In this document: positions 16,006 through 24,753 of the stretch, one piece after another
Position numbering within the stretch: position 1 is the first letter of the stretch
How the letters are laid out: the number at the start of each line of letters is the position of its first letter
The notes under the pieces: model-generated
Told to the model about the DNA's origin: nothing
What the model saw: the letters and a program-made list of their open reading frames with translations, nothing else
Database searches by the model: none
Source of the DNA: CAWCAL01 sp963695075
GTDB taxonomy: Bacteria; Actinomycetota; Acidimicrobiia; Acidimicrobiales; CAWCAL01
Direction: 5' to 3'
Length of the DNA: 64,000 bases
NCBI GenBank assembly: GCA_963695075.1
Contig: CAVOFR010000007.1
Location: forward strand, 682,001-746,000
Translations under genes and position numbers: made by a program

Positions 16006-17531
16006 CCGAACCCGCCGAACCGGCCACCGATACCGAACACCTGGACGTCATCGTCGTCGGTGCCGGCCTCAGCGGTATCGACGCCGGTCATCACCTCCAG
16101 ACCACCTGCCCCTGGGCGTCATACGCGATCCTCGAATCGCGTCAGGCCATCGGCGGCACCTGGGATCTCTTCCGGTACCCGGGAATCCGCTCCGATTCCG
16201 ACATGTACACGCTCGGCTACCCGTGGAGGCCCTGGACCGGCGAGAAGGCCATCGCCGACGGCGACGACATCCTCGACTACATCAAAGACGCGGCGCGGGA
16301 GGAGGGCATCGACCAGCACATCCGGTTCGGCCACCGCATCGTGTCGGCCGACTGGTCCAGCGAGGACGCCCGCTGGCACGTCACCGCCCAACGTACGAAC
16401 GCTCGGGGCACGGTCGATACCGTCGAGATGACGTGCGGATTCCTGTTCTCGTGCACCGGCTACTACCGCTACGACCGGGGCCACACCCCCGACTTCGCCG
16501 GCATGGACGAGTTCCGAGGCGACATCGTCCATCCGCAGGCCTGGCCCGGGGACTTCGACGGCACCGGCGAGCGCGTGGTCGTCATCGGCAGCGGTGCCAC
16601 CGCGGTCACGATCATCCCGTCGTTGGCCGAGACCGCCGAACACGTCACGATGCTCCAGCGGTCACCCACCTACATCGCCGCCGTGCCGCCCAAGAGCCCC
16701 GTCGCCAAGGTCCTCGAGACGGTGCTGCCGCCGCGCTGGTCCGGGCCCGGCATCCGCTGGTTCCATGCCCTGTCGACCCAGGCCTTCTACCGGTTCTGCC
16801 GGCGTCGGCCGGACACCGCGAGGAGGATCCTCCGCAAGGGCGTCGAGATGCAGCTGCCGAGGGGCTACGACATCGACGCCCACTTCGCGCCCCGCTACGA
16901 CCCTTGGGATCAGCGGCTCTGTGCCGATCCGAAGGGTGCGTTCTTCCGGGCCATCAAGAACGGTGACGCGTCGGTCGTCACCGATCGCATCGACACGTTC
17001 ACCGAGACCGGTCTACGACTGGAGTCGGGAGCCGAGCTCGAAGCCGACGTCGTGATCACCGCGACCGGACTCGAGCTCCTGTTCCTGGGCGGGATCGAGA
17101 TCGCGGTCGACGGCGACCCGGTCGACCTCCCCTCGAAGCTGACCTACAAGGGCATGATGCTCGAGGGTGTCCCCAACCTCGCCATGGCCGTCGGGTACAC
17201 GAATGCATCCTGGACGCTGAAGTGCGACCTCACCTGTGACTACGTCGCGCGGCTGCTCAACACCATGCGCGACCACGGTCAGGCGCAGTGCACACCGCGC
17301 AACCGCGATGCCTCGGTCAGTCCGGAACCACTCCTCGGTCTCACCGCCGGCTACGTGCAGCGAGCCGCTGACCTCTTCCCCCGGCAGGGGAACAGCTCCC
17401 CCTGGCGGGTCCACCAGAGTTTCCTCCGCGACTATCGAGCGATGAAGATGGGAGACGTCGTCGACGACGCCATGGAACTGTCGAACCCCACGGCGCGACC
17501 GGCCCGGACCCCGGCCGCCGCGGCGTGCTGA
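16002..17531 (+). CDS. Flavin-containing Baeyer-Villiger-type monooxygenase
   Basis: A 509-residue FAD/NADPH monooxygenase that inserts oxygen next to a ketone. It has two Rossmann motifs: FAD-binding VVGAGLSGI near the N-terminus and NADPH-binding VVIGSGATA at about residue 190. Between them is the BVMO fingerprint FRGDIVHPQAWP (FxGxxxHxxxWP), plus FRYPGIRSDSDMYTLGY. ATG 16002 overlaps the previous stop by 4 nt. The set BVMO, SDR and divergent regulator resembles the mycobacterial mymA-type arrangement, which suggests lipid or ketone processing; that link is inference. Confidence 0.92.
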   Translation: MTEPAEPATDTEHLDVIVVGAGLSGIDAGHHLQTTCPWASYAILESRQAIGGTWDLFRYPGIRSDSDMYTLGYPWRPWTGEKAIADGDDILDYIKDAAREEGIDQHIRFGHRIVSADWSSEDARWHVTAQRTNARGTVDTVEMTCGFLFSCTGYYRYDRGHTPDFAGMDEFRGDIVHPQAWPGDFDGTGERVVVIGSGATAVTIIPSLAETAEHVTMLQRSPTYIAAVPPKSPVAKVLETVLPPRWSGPGIRWFHALSTQAFYRFCRRRPDTARRILRKGVEMQLPRGYDIDAHFAPRYDPWDQRLCADPKGAFFRAIKNGDASVVTDRIDTFTETGLRLESGAELEADVVITATGLELLFLGGIEIAVDGDPVDLPSKLTYKGMMLEGVPNLAMAVGYTNASWTLKCDLTCDYVARLLNTMRDHGQAQCTPRNRDASVSPEPLLGLTAGYVQRAADLFPRQGNSSPWRVHQSFLRDYRAMKMGDVVDDAMELSNPTARPARTPAAAAC

Positions 17532-17567
17532 AGCGACATCCACGCGAGGCGGAGGCAGGAGACGACC

Positions 17568-18398
17568 ATGGAGAACTTCGAGGGCCGAGTGGCCGCGGTG
17601 ACCGGAGCCGGTTCGGGCATCGGTCGAGCCCTGGCCGAGGAGCTGGCCCGGCGCGGCGCGCACCTCGCGCTCAGCGACATCGACGAGGTCGGGTTGGCCG
17701 AGACCGTCACCCGGTGCGAGGGATCGGGCGTGAAGATCACGTCGCAGGTCCTGGACGTCGCGGACCGCGAGGCCGTGTTCGCCTGGGCCGATCGGGTGGT
17801 CGACGAACACGGCAAGGCGAACCTCATCTTCAACAACGCCGGAGTCGCCCTGGGTGCCACCGTCGAGGGCGTCGACTACGACGATTTCGAGTGGCTGATG
17901 AACATCAACTTCTGGGGCGTCGTCCACGGCACCAAGGCCTTCCTTCCCCACATGAAGGCCGCGGGCGAGGGGCATGTCGTCAACATCTCGAGCGTGTTCG
18001 GTCTGATCAGCATTCCCTCGCAGTCGGCCTACAACGCGGCGAAGTTCGGCGTGCGGGGGTTCACCGACTCGCTCCGGATGGAGCTCGAGCTGGAGGAGTG
18101 CGGGGTCTCGGCCACCACCGTGCATCCCGGTGGGATCAACACGAGCATCGCCCGCAACGCGCGGATGAGCGGCAGCCTCGAGGCCCTCGGGGGCGACACC
18201 GCCAAACGAGAGCGGCGAGCCGAGCGGGCGCTCCGTACGCCCCCGACGAAGGCCGCACGCCAGATCCTCGACGCGGTGGCCAAGAACCAACGCCGTGCGG
18301 CCATCGGGTCAGGGGCCAAGCTGATCGACGGGCTGTCGCGGCTCCCGGCCGGCCTCTACCAGCGGATGATCCTGGCTGGATTGCGCCGCGACCGGTGA
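17568..18398 (+). CDS. Short-chain dehydrogenase/reductase
   Basis: A 276-residue classical SDR using NAD(P)(H). Cofactor motif TGAGSGIG at residues ~13-20, NNAG, catalytic Ser in ISSVFG, and YNAAK (YxxxK). A strong ribosome binding site (ggcaggag) precedes ATG 17568. It is the third gene of the operon begun by the metal hydrolase and BVMO; it may supply or remove the carbonyl that the BVMO acts on. The C-terminal basic tail (residues ~205-276) is longer than in minimal SDRs, as in the SadH/Rv3085-like group. Confidence 0.88.
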   Translation: MENFEGRVAAVTGAGSGIGRALAEELARRGAHLALSDIDEVGLAETVTRCEGSGVKITSQVLDVADREAVFAWADRVVDEHGKANLIFNNAGVALGATVEGVDYDDFEWLMNINFWGVVHGTKAFLPHMKAAGEGHVVNISSVFGLISIPSQSAYNAAKFGVRGFTDSLRMELELEECGVSATTVHPGGINTSIARNARMSGSLEALGGDTAKRERRAERALRTPPTKAARQILDAVAKNQRRAAIGSGAKLIDGLSRLPAGLYQRMILAGLRRDR

Positions 18399-18406
18399 CG
18401 CGGGGG

Positions 18407-19807
18407 TCATGGCCGGTCTCCGGCCAGCCAGCTCTCGACCGCGGCGCGTGCCTCGGGGTGGTCATCGTCGAGGATCCGAAGATCGGTCATGCGCTGCAGG
18501 GTGAGAGCGGTGAACACCTCGGCGATCCGGGCGGCGTTCAACGGATCGCCGCTCTCGGTCACGGACAGGACACCCTTGGCCACGTGGTCGAGATGGCGAC
18601 GCGACAGGCTGGTTCCCGCCGCGTCGGCCCGATCGCGCGCCGATCGGGTCAACTGGTTCACGAACTGGGTGGTGGGCCTGCGGGACCCGATCCGTCGCCA
18701 GGCCGCCGCCAACTGGGCGTAGAGGATCGGCCATCGCTCGGCCTCGAGGAGCGGGAAGCCCCGATCGATGCGCCGCAGCCGGCGAGCCTGATCCGGAATC
18801 GCGAACGCGACCTGGTCGCCGCCACCGCCATCGCCGACCGGTGGGTCCTCGCGGGGGAGTAGGAAGGCCTGGCGGCCGGTGCTGACCTCGCCCTCGGGCA
18901 CCGCGTGGTGGAGGAACTGCTTGAAGCTGCGGTGGCCGAACCAGTCGTCGCTGATCTCGGCACCGAATTCCCGCTGGAGAGCCCAGGCCAACGCGGCGAG
19001 ATCGGTCGGTCGATCGAGGGTTCGCCACCGTTCGAGGAGCACGGCGGCCGCATCGGCGGCGAGCCCGCTCAGCGCGTCGGTCTCCTCCGGGAGCGGCTCG
19101 GCGCTGTCGGTCTCGGCGACGGCGGCTTCGTCGATGCGGTCGAGCTCGGTCCGCAGGTCCTCGGCTATGTCGTCGAGAATCGAGAACAGGTCGGCCATCC
19201 GCTTGCTGAGCACCTCGACCAGCGGCGGGAGCGCACCGTCCTTGCTGTAGGTGTCCTCGTGGGTCAGCTCACCCCAGGTGTCCTGGAGCAGGGTGCGCAC
19301 CTGGAGCTCACAGGTGACGGGATGACTCCGGCCGTCGACCTGGACCGCGATGCCCAGGTTCACGTGCCAGGCCCGGTATCCGGAGTCCTTGGGTTCGAGC
19401 ACGTAGTCCCGCTCGGAAGCGGGATCGAGCCACAGGCGACCGCGTTTCGGCCGACTCCGGGGCAGTCCCTCGAGGGCTGCCTGCACCATGTCGATGTCGC
19501 GGACGTTGATGCAGGTGATCCGCAGTCCGACCAGATCGTGGAGGACCTCCGGGATGTCGGCGGTGGATCGGATCCGCTCGACGTGGCGGGGTTGTTGCAG
19601 CTTTCGCCATGTGCGCCGTTTGGACTTCACCCGACCCGCCGTACTGCGGATCCGGGCCAGGTCCCGGTCCTGGAGCACGTCGACCAAGGTCTCGTCGAGC
19701 GCGCTCCAGGCCGCGTCGAGAGAGGGTTCCAGAACGTCGACGCTGTAGCTGTCGTACCACGCGCCGAACTCGGCGTAGCCGAGCGGCGATTCGGGCGAGC
19801 GATCCAC
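18407..19807 (-). CDS. RelA/SpoT-type nucleotidyltransferase domain protein with extra C-terminal domain
   Basis: A 466-residue protein. Residues ~25-225 form a RelA/SpoT synthetase-like domain: VKSKRRTWRKL, DLVGLRITCIN, EPKDSGYRAWHVNL, and CELQVRTLLQDTWGELTHED (ExQxRT...W). No HD hydrolase domain or TGS/ACT regions are present, so it is a small-alarmone-synthetase-like enzyme. About residues 270-330 (ALAWALQREFGAEISDDWFG, FKQFLHHA, AFLLPRE) resemble the OST-HTH/LOTUS fold, an RNA/DNA-binding module, and a helical region follows. Start GTG 19807 is 7 nt after TAGGGT. The product could be (p)ppGpp, another pyrophosphorylated nucleotide, or modified RNA. Confidence 0.75.
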   Translation of the reverse strand: MDRSPESPLGYAEFGAWYDSYSVDVLEPSLDAAWSALDETLVDVLQDRDLARIRSTAGRVKSKRRTWRKLQQPRHVERIRSTADIPEVLHDLVGLRITCINVRDIDMVQAALEGLPRSRPKRGRLWLDPASERDYVLEPKDSGYRAWHVNLGIAVQVDGRSHPVTCELQVRTLLQDTWGELTHEDTYSKDGALPPLVEVLSKRMADLFSILDDIAEDLRTELDRIDEAAVAETDSAEPLPEETDALSGLAADAAAVLLERWRTLDRPTDLAALAWALQREFGAEISDDWFGHRSFKQFLHHAVPEGEVSTGRQAFLLPREDPPVGDGGGGDQVAFAIPDQARRLRRIDRGFPLLEAERWPILYAQLAAAWRRIGSRRPTTQFVNQLTRSARDRADAAGTSLSRRHLDHVAKGVLSVTESGDPLNAARIAEVFTALTLQRMTDLRILDDDHPEARAAVESWLAGDRP

Positions 19808-19814
19808 TGGGGCG

Positions 19815-19820
19815 ACCCTA
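19815..19820 (-). promoter_or_regulatory. Likely -10 element for leaderless start at 19807
   Basis: TAGGGT on the minus strand, 7 nt before the GTG at 19807. Confidence 0.55.
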
Positions 19821-20067
19821 GACGAGTAGTTCCAAGGGGTCGTTGGCGCGCTCGTGGCGGGCGGTTCGCCGACAGGCGCGACGAGCCGACCAGTGCAGTG
19901 TCGAACCGGGTGGCCGTAGCCGTCGGCTACCGACGCTGAGGGACCAGATTTCGGCGGCAGGGGAGCGCGGCGCGGTGTTTCTTCCGGGCGACGGCCAGCC
20001 GATCAGGACGACCTCGGACGGCCAGCTCACCGACGAATCATCGCAGGAGACCCACCGCCGGTTGAGG

Positions 20068-20499
20068 TCAGGTGGGGACGATTTCCCCTGTGACCAGGTG
20101 GGTCAGCGGGACCTTGGGGAACGCCTTCTCGACCTTGTGGGGCACATCGCCCTGCCACCAGTGGGAGATGTCGCGGGGCAGGGTCGAGAGGATGATGCCA
20201 CTGAAGGCATCGGTGCCTTCGCGCTGCATCACCGCGTCGATGGCGACGACCGGCTTGGAGCTGCCGACCTCACCGCTCGCTTCGATCCCCTGCTCGGCCA
20301 ACATGGCGAGCATCGTGTCCAGGCGCTCCTGCGCCATGGCCTGTGTGGTGCCGTCGGACCAGACGAGCTCGCGCGGGTGATACCGGGGCACGACCACGTG
20401 GAACTCGCAGTCGGCGTCCTCGTCGATCATTCCTCGCAGGTGGTCGAACAGGTGGGGCCCACCGAGGGTGCGGTGGGCGACGATCAGGTAGCGGCGCAT
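20068..20499 (-). CDS. Universal-stress-protein-like small protein
   Basis: A 143-residue alpha/beta protein beginning MRRYLIVAHRTLGGPHL, a form common among actinobacterial USP-like proteins, with a later GIILSTLPRDISHWWQGD that could be the phosphate-binding end of the fold. A strong aggagg lies before ATG 20499; the frame stays open upstream but without a signal. The canonical GxxGS nucleotide motif is not evident, so ATP binding is doubtful. It is a single gene; the 260-bp gap before it (19808-20067) holds nothing I can name. Confidence 0.65.
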   Translation of the reverse strand: MRRYLIVAHRTLGGPHLFDHLRGMIDEDADCEFHVVVPRYHPRELVWSDGTTQAMAQERLDTMLAMLAEQGIEASGEVGSSKPVVAIDAVMQREGTDAFSGIILSTLPRDISHWWQGDVPHKVEKAFPKVPLTHLVTGEIVPT

Positions 20500-20597
20500 C
20501 GGACGCCTCCTTTCGATGCCGGAGCGGCGTGTCGTATTGCGGTAGCAGCGGTGATGCCCAACCCTAGGACCCGCTCGGTGGACCGTGCCAGGGCTGG

Positions 20598-20603
20598 TAT
20601 ACC
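20598..20603 (+). promoter_or_regulatory. Likely -10 element for leaderless start at 20610
   Basis: TATACC, 6 nt before the ATG at 20610. Confidence 0.6.
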
Positions 20604-20609
20604 GCTGGC

Positions 20610-21617
20610 ATGCACCCGACGACCTTCGCATCCCTCATGGATCTGGCCCGCCTTCCGTTCTTCGAGGTCGTGGGCGGATCACGGCTGCGGTTGGTCGACG
20701 ACAGCGTCGGTCCCATCATCGACTCGCACACGCACCTGGCGATGGGGTGGTTCCGCCGGCTCCGGGTCGACCTCCACGCCGAGACACCGCGAACGGCCTA
20801 CTACCTGCCCAGCGCCCTGCCGATCGATCTCGATCTCTACTCCAACCTGAACCTCGACGACGAGTCCCTGTGGCGGATGAAGGCCGATCTCTCGGTGCTC
20901 GGGCTCACGTCCCGGGGGATGCGGACCACCCATACGGCCCCGAACCTGCTGCGCGACATGGACGACATGGGCATCGAGACATCGGTGGTCCTGCCGTTCG
21001 ATCTCCCGGTCGGGGCATCGAACTCCGAGGCGATCCTCGAGGCCGTCTCGCGGTACCCGCGGCTGGTCGGGTTCGGTTCGGTGCATCCGCGACATCGTGG
21101 TATCGACCAGCGGCTCGAACAGCAGAAGCGGGACGGCGCGAGAGGCATCAAACTCCATCCAAACGCTCAGTTCTTCTCGCCCGACTCACCCCGCTGTGTT
21201 CACCTCTGCGGCCGGTGCGGGGACGCCGGGCTACCGGTGTTGTTCCACTGCGGTCCGGTCGGCATCGAACCGAAGGCGGCGAGGGAACGCTCACAGGTCG
21301 GTCGCTACGAGCAGACCCTTGCCGACAACCCCGAGACGACGTTCATCCTCGGCCACTCCGGTGCGCTCCAGCACGAGGACGCCCTCCGGTTCGTCGACCG
21401 CTATCCCAACACGTACTTCGAGCTCTCGTGTCTGGGGCTCCCCGCCCTGCGTCAGGTCCTCGACTCCGTTCCGGCCGATCGCATCCTCTACGGAACCGAT
21501 TGGCCCTTCTACCACCCGGCCCTGACGTTGGCCCGGGTCCTGATCGCCACCGAGAACGCCCCCGATCTGCGACGAGCCATCCTCCACGACAACGCCGCGG
21601 CGCTGCTCGGCCCATGA
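20610..21617 (+). CDS. Amidohydrolase family protein (amidohydrolase_2 type)
   Basis: A 335-residue TIM-barrel metal hydrolase or decarboxylase of the amidohydrolase_2 group. Metal-ligand elements: DSHTHLAM (HxH), GIKLHPNAQFF, VLFHCGP, ILGHSGAL and the late aspartate in LYGTDWPFYHP. Members include gamma-resorcylate-type decarboxylases and lactonases; the substrate here is unknown. The stop lies inside the first unit of a 14-bp tandem repeat that leads into the next gene, so the two are probably co-transcribed. Confidence 0.85.
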   Translation: MHPTTFASLMDLARLPFFEVVGGSRLRLVDDSVGPIIDSHTHLAMGWFRRLRVDLHAETPRTAYYLPSALPIDLDLYSNLNLDDESLWRMKADLSVLGLTSRGMRTTHTAPNLLRDMDDMGIETSVVLPFDLPVGASNSEAILEAVSRYPRLVGFGSVHPRHRGIDQRLEQQKRDGARGIKLHPNAQFFSPDSPRCVHLCGRCGDAGLPVLFHCGPVGIEPKAARERSQVGRYEQTLADNPETTFILGHSGALQHEDALRFVDRYPNTYFELSCLGLPALRQVLDSVPADRILYGTDWPFYHPALTLARVLIATENAPDLRRAILHDNAAALLGP

Positions 21618-21661
21618 GACTCGGCCCATGAGACTCGGCCCATGAGACTCGGCCCATGAGA
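21606..21661 (+). repeat. Four perfect tandem copies of a 14-bp unit spanning a gene junction
   Basis: The unit ctcggcccatgaga is repeated four times without change. Each copy carries ATGA: copy 1 holds the stop of the amidohydrolase and copy 4 holds the ATG (21656) of the next gene. The likely history is slippage duplication of an original ATGA stop/start overlap. The ATGs of the four copies fall in different frames because 14 is not a multiple of three. Confidence 0.97.
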
Positions 21662-23383
21662 ACCGTGCTGGCGGTCGTTCTGGCGGTGGGGCTGATCGCG
21701 GCCGGCTGCTCGGACGACGACGCGGTCGAAGCCGACGGTGCCGCGTCGGAGCGTGCCTCCACGACCGCCCCACCCCGGCCCGGCGACCCGACGTGGGACC
21801 ACTTCGGCGGTGACCCGGCCAACACCCGGCACGCAGCCGGGGAGGCGTTGGTCGGCCCGGAGAACGTCGCGCGACTCGTGCCGGCCTGGGAGATCGACGG
21901 GATCGACGGGCAGAGCGGCACACCGCTCCTGGTCGACGGGACGCTCTACTTCGGGGACTGGACCGGGACCGCTCGGGCCGTCGACCCCGCGACCGGAGAC
22001 GAGGTGTGGTCGAATCAGATCACCGACGGCGCCTACCTCCCCCGGGGGGCGGCCATCGACGACGAGTGGGTCTACTTCGGTGGGTTCGACGCCACGCTCC
22101 GGGCCCTCGACCGCGAGACGGGTGAGGTCCGATGGAGCAGCCGGTTGGACGACCATCCGGCCGCCACGATCTTCGGCTCGCCGGTGCGCGTCGACGATCT
22201 GGTCGTCGTCGGCGTGGCCGGGTTCGAGATCGTCGTGCCGAAAGAGGACTACGACTTCCGGGGCAGCGTGGTCGGCATCGACGCGGCCACCGGTGAGGAG
22301 CGGTGGCGCCTCTACACCACCGGAAACGACGAGACCTCCGGAGCCGGCGTGTCGGTCTGGTCCTCCCCCGCGGTGGACGCCGGTCGCGATGCGGTGTACA
22401 TAGGGACCGGCAACACGCTCGAGGCGCCGGCTGCTCCGCTGGCCGATGGGATCATGGCCATCGAGCACCACTCCGGTGAGCTCCTCTGGTCCCGCCAGTT
22501 CACCGCGGGCGACGTCTACAACAACTTCCGTACCGGCGGAGCGGACGGGCCCGACGCCGACGTCGGCGCGGCGCCGAACCTCTTCGAGATCGACGGTCGG
22601 GCGGTCGTCGGGGTGGGGGACAAGGCCGGCTCCTACCACGTGCTCGACCGCGACACCGGCGAGGAGGTCTGGTCGACCCGGCTGACCCGCGGCTCGACGT
22701 TGGGGGGCGTCCAGGCGTCGGCGGCAGTCGGCGAGAGGGCGGTCTACGTGGCGTCCAACATCGGCCGTGAGGACAGCCCCCACGTGGGCGAGCTCGGCGA
22801 TCTGATCTCTCTGGACGCGGCAACCGGGGAAGAGCGATGGCGCACCTCGCTGGGAGGGATCACGTTCGCTCCGGTGACCTACGCCAACGGGGTCGTCTAC
22901 GTGGCGAACAGCCTGGGCGTGATAGGCGCCTACTCGGCCGAGACCGGCGAGCTGTTGTGGAGCCATCAGGCCGACGCCACGAGTGCCGGAGGCGTGCTGG
23001 TGGCCGACGGCCGGGTCTTCGTGGGCTACGGGTTCTGGGTGTTCGACGTTCCCGAGGAGAAGGTCGGAGGGCTCCTGGCGTTCGAGCTCCCGGTCGAGCT
23101 GGAGGCCGATGGTGCGTCCGGTGCCACCACGGTGCCGGAAACCGCGTCCGGTCCCACGGACGGTGAGCGGATCCACCAGGCGAGCTGCGCCAGCTGCCAC
23201 GGCCGCACCGGCGGGGGAGGACTCGCCCCGGGGCTGAAGGGCATCGCCGAGGTGATGACCTTCGAGGAACACGAGACCACCGTGCGCGAGGGTCGAGGGG
23301 CGATGCCGGCATTCGGGACCGCCCTGACCGACGAGGAGATCGAGGCGGTGGTCACCTTCCAACGCGACGAGTTCACGAGCTGA
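21656..23383 (+). CDS. PQQ-like beta-propeller lipoprotein with C-terminal cytochrome c domain
   Basis: A 575-residue exported lipoprotein. Signal and lipobox end at GLIAAGC (residue ~21). Residues ~45-480 carry repeated propeller blades (TLYFGDWTGTARAVDPATGD, VYFGGFDATLRALDRETGEV, VVYVANSLGVIGAYSAETGE), as in quinoprotein alcohol dehydrogenases. Residues ~505-575 are a mono-haem cytochrome c with CASCHG and a probable axial Met in RGAMPAFG. It probably oxidises a substrate or accepts electrons outside the cytoplasmic membrane and passes them to a respiratory carrier. PQQ binding is inferred only from the fold. Start is the ATG in the last 14-bp repeat. Confidence 0.85.
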   Translation: MRTVLAVVLAVGLIAAGCSDDDAVEADGAASERASTTAPPRPGDPTWDHFGGDPANTRHAAGEALVGPENVARLVPAWEIDGIDGQSGTPLLVDGTLYFGDWTGTARAVDPATGDEVWSNQITDGAYLPRGAAIDDEWVYFGGFDATLRALDRETGEVRWSSRLDDHPAATIFGSPVRVDDLVVVGVAGFEIVVPKEDYDFRGSVVGIDAATGEERWRLYTTGNDETSGAGVSVWSSPAVDAGRDAVYIGTGNTLEAPAAPLADGIMAIEHHSGELLWSRQFTAGDVYNNFRTGGADGPDADVGAAPNLFEIDGRAVVGVGDKAGSYHVLDRDTGEEVWSTRLTRGSTLGGVQASAAVGERAVYVASNIGREDSPHVGELGDLISLDAATGEERWRTSLGGITFAPVTYANGVVYVANSLGVIGAYSAETGELLWSHQADATSAGGVLVADGRVFVGYGFWVFDVPEEKVGGLLAFELPVELEADGASGATTVPETASGPTDGERIHQASCASCHGRTGGGGLAPGLKGIAEVMTFEEHETTVREGRGAMPAFGTALTDEEIEAVVTFQRDEFTS

Positions 23384-23419
23384 GCGTTCGGGCGGCTCGG
23401 CCCTCGCTCGTCGCGCCGA

Positions 23420-24673
23420 TCAGTTGCCGAAGTCCCAGCCCTTGCCGGCGTGGTAGTGGGAGAGGATGTTCTTGGCGATCAGGATGCGGTGCACCTCGTC
23501 GGGGCCATCGGCCAGGCGGAGGGTTCGGGCACCCTGGTACATGGCGGCGAGCGGGAGGTCGCCGGAGACGCCCGCACCGCCCCACACCTGGATGGCCCGA
23601 TCCACGACCCGGTGGTAGGCGGCGGGAACGAACACCTTGATCGCCGAGATGTCGGTGCGGGCGTCGCCTTCGCTCTCCATCTTCTCGGCACAGTTCAGGG
23701 TCATGAGCCGGGCTGCCTGGAGGTCTATGTAGCTGTCGGCGATGAACCCCTGGATGAACTGCTTCGTCTCGAGCGTTCCGCCGTGGACCTCGCGCGATAT
23801 CGACCGCTCGAGCATCAGGTCGAACGCCCGCCACATCTGCCCGATCGAGTTCATGCAGTGGTAGACGCGGCCGGCACCGAGTCGGTCCTGGGCGGCCTTG
23901 TGGCCCGATCCCGTCCGGCCGAGTTGGTTCTCCACCGGCACGCGCACGTCGTCGTAGAAGATCTCGCAGTGGTCGCTGTCGCGACCCCACACGTTGATGT
24001 TGCGGACGACCTCCAGACCGGGCGTGTCCCGGGGCACGATGATCTGGGTCATCTTCCCGTTCAGTTCGGCCGGACCGTCGGGGTCCTCGGTGCGGCACAT
24101 GACGATGAAGAAGTCGGCCCGTTTGCCGTTCGAGGTGAACCACTTGTGCCCGTTGATGACCCACTCGTCGCCGTCCCGACGGGCGCTGGTCCTGAGCGAA
24201 CGAGGGTCGGATCCGGCCTGATCGGGCTCGGTCATCGAGAACCCCGACTCGAGCTTCCCCTCGATGGACGGGATGAGCCACTTCTCCTTCTGCTCCTCGG
24301 TGCCGTACTTGACGAGGATCGACTGGTTGCCCGAGTTGGGCGCCACGACACCGAACAGCGCAGCACCGCCGAGGGCATAGGCGAGCACCTCGTTCATGTA
24401 GGCGTGCTCGAGGAACGTGAGACCGGCACCGCCATACTCCTCGGGCAGATGCGGCGCCCACAGACCCGCCTGCTTGACCTTCTCCCGGATCTGTTCCCGA
24501 AGGCGGCGGGACTCCTCCCGGTCCGCCTCGGTGAACGGATGTCCGGTCGCCATCGCTCCCCAGAGCAGGTGCTCGTTCGGGAGGATCTCGCCGTTGACGA
24601 TCGTCGCGGTGAGCTCCCTGATCTCGTTGATGCGATCCGACGCGGTCGGGATCGGCTCGACGTTCATCAGCAT
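23420..24673 (-). CDS. Acyl-CoA dehydrogenase
   Basis: A 417-residue FAD enzyme for alpha,beta-dehydrogenation of an acyl-CoA. The N-terminal helical domain has LPEEYGGAGL, the middle domain SGFSMTEPDQAGSDPRSLRT and KWFTSNGKRADFFIVM, and the C-terminal domain ENQLGRTGSGHKAAQDRLGAGRVYHCM and IQVWGGAGVSGDLPLAAMYQGARTLRLADGPDEVH, quoted here in parts. Length fits the ACAD10/11-like or FadE group better than short-chain enzymes (~380 residues). ATG 24673 has a weak site (cgaggg). It stands alone and is divergent from the glycosyltransferase-like gene. Confidence 0.9.
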   Translation of the reverse strand: MLMNVEPIPTASDRINEIRELTATIVNGEILPNEHLLWGAMATGHPFTEADREESRRLREQIREKVKQAGLWAPHLPEEYGGAGLTFLEHAYMNEVLAYALGGAALFGVVAPNSGNQSILVKYGTEEQKEKWLIPSIEGKLESGFSMTEPDQAGSDPRSLRTSARRDGDEWVINGHKWFTSNGKRADFFIVMCRTEDPDGPAELNGKMTQIIVPRDTPGLEVVRNINVWGRDSDHCEIFYDDVRVPVENQLGRTGSGHKAAQDRLGAGRVYHCMNSIGQMWRAFDLMLERSISREVHGGTLETKQFIQGFIADSYIDLQAARLMTLNCAEKMESEGDARTDISAIKVFVPAAYHRVVDRAIQVWGGAGVSGDLPLAAMYQGARTLRLADGPDEVHRILIAKNILSHYHAGKGWDFGN

Positions 24674-24740
24674 GAGCCCTCGTTTCTGCCGAGGTCGACG
24701 GTGGAGCCGTGTCTACAACCGGACGGCGTACCGATCAAGA

Positions 24741-24746
24741 TACGGT
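24741..24746 (+). promoter_or_regulatory. Likely -10 element for leaderless start at 24754
   Basis: TACGGT, 7 nt before the TTG at 24754. This argues against the upstream in-frame GTG codons at 24709 and 24745. Confidence 0.5.
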
Positions 24747-24753
24747 GCGAGCC

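Noticed and set aside
24709..24753. Upstream GTG start for the glycosyltransferase-like gene
   Set aside because: It would lie before the TACGGT -10 element; the extra residues have no family-like features.
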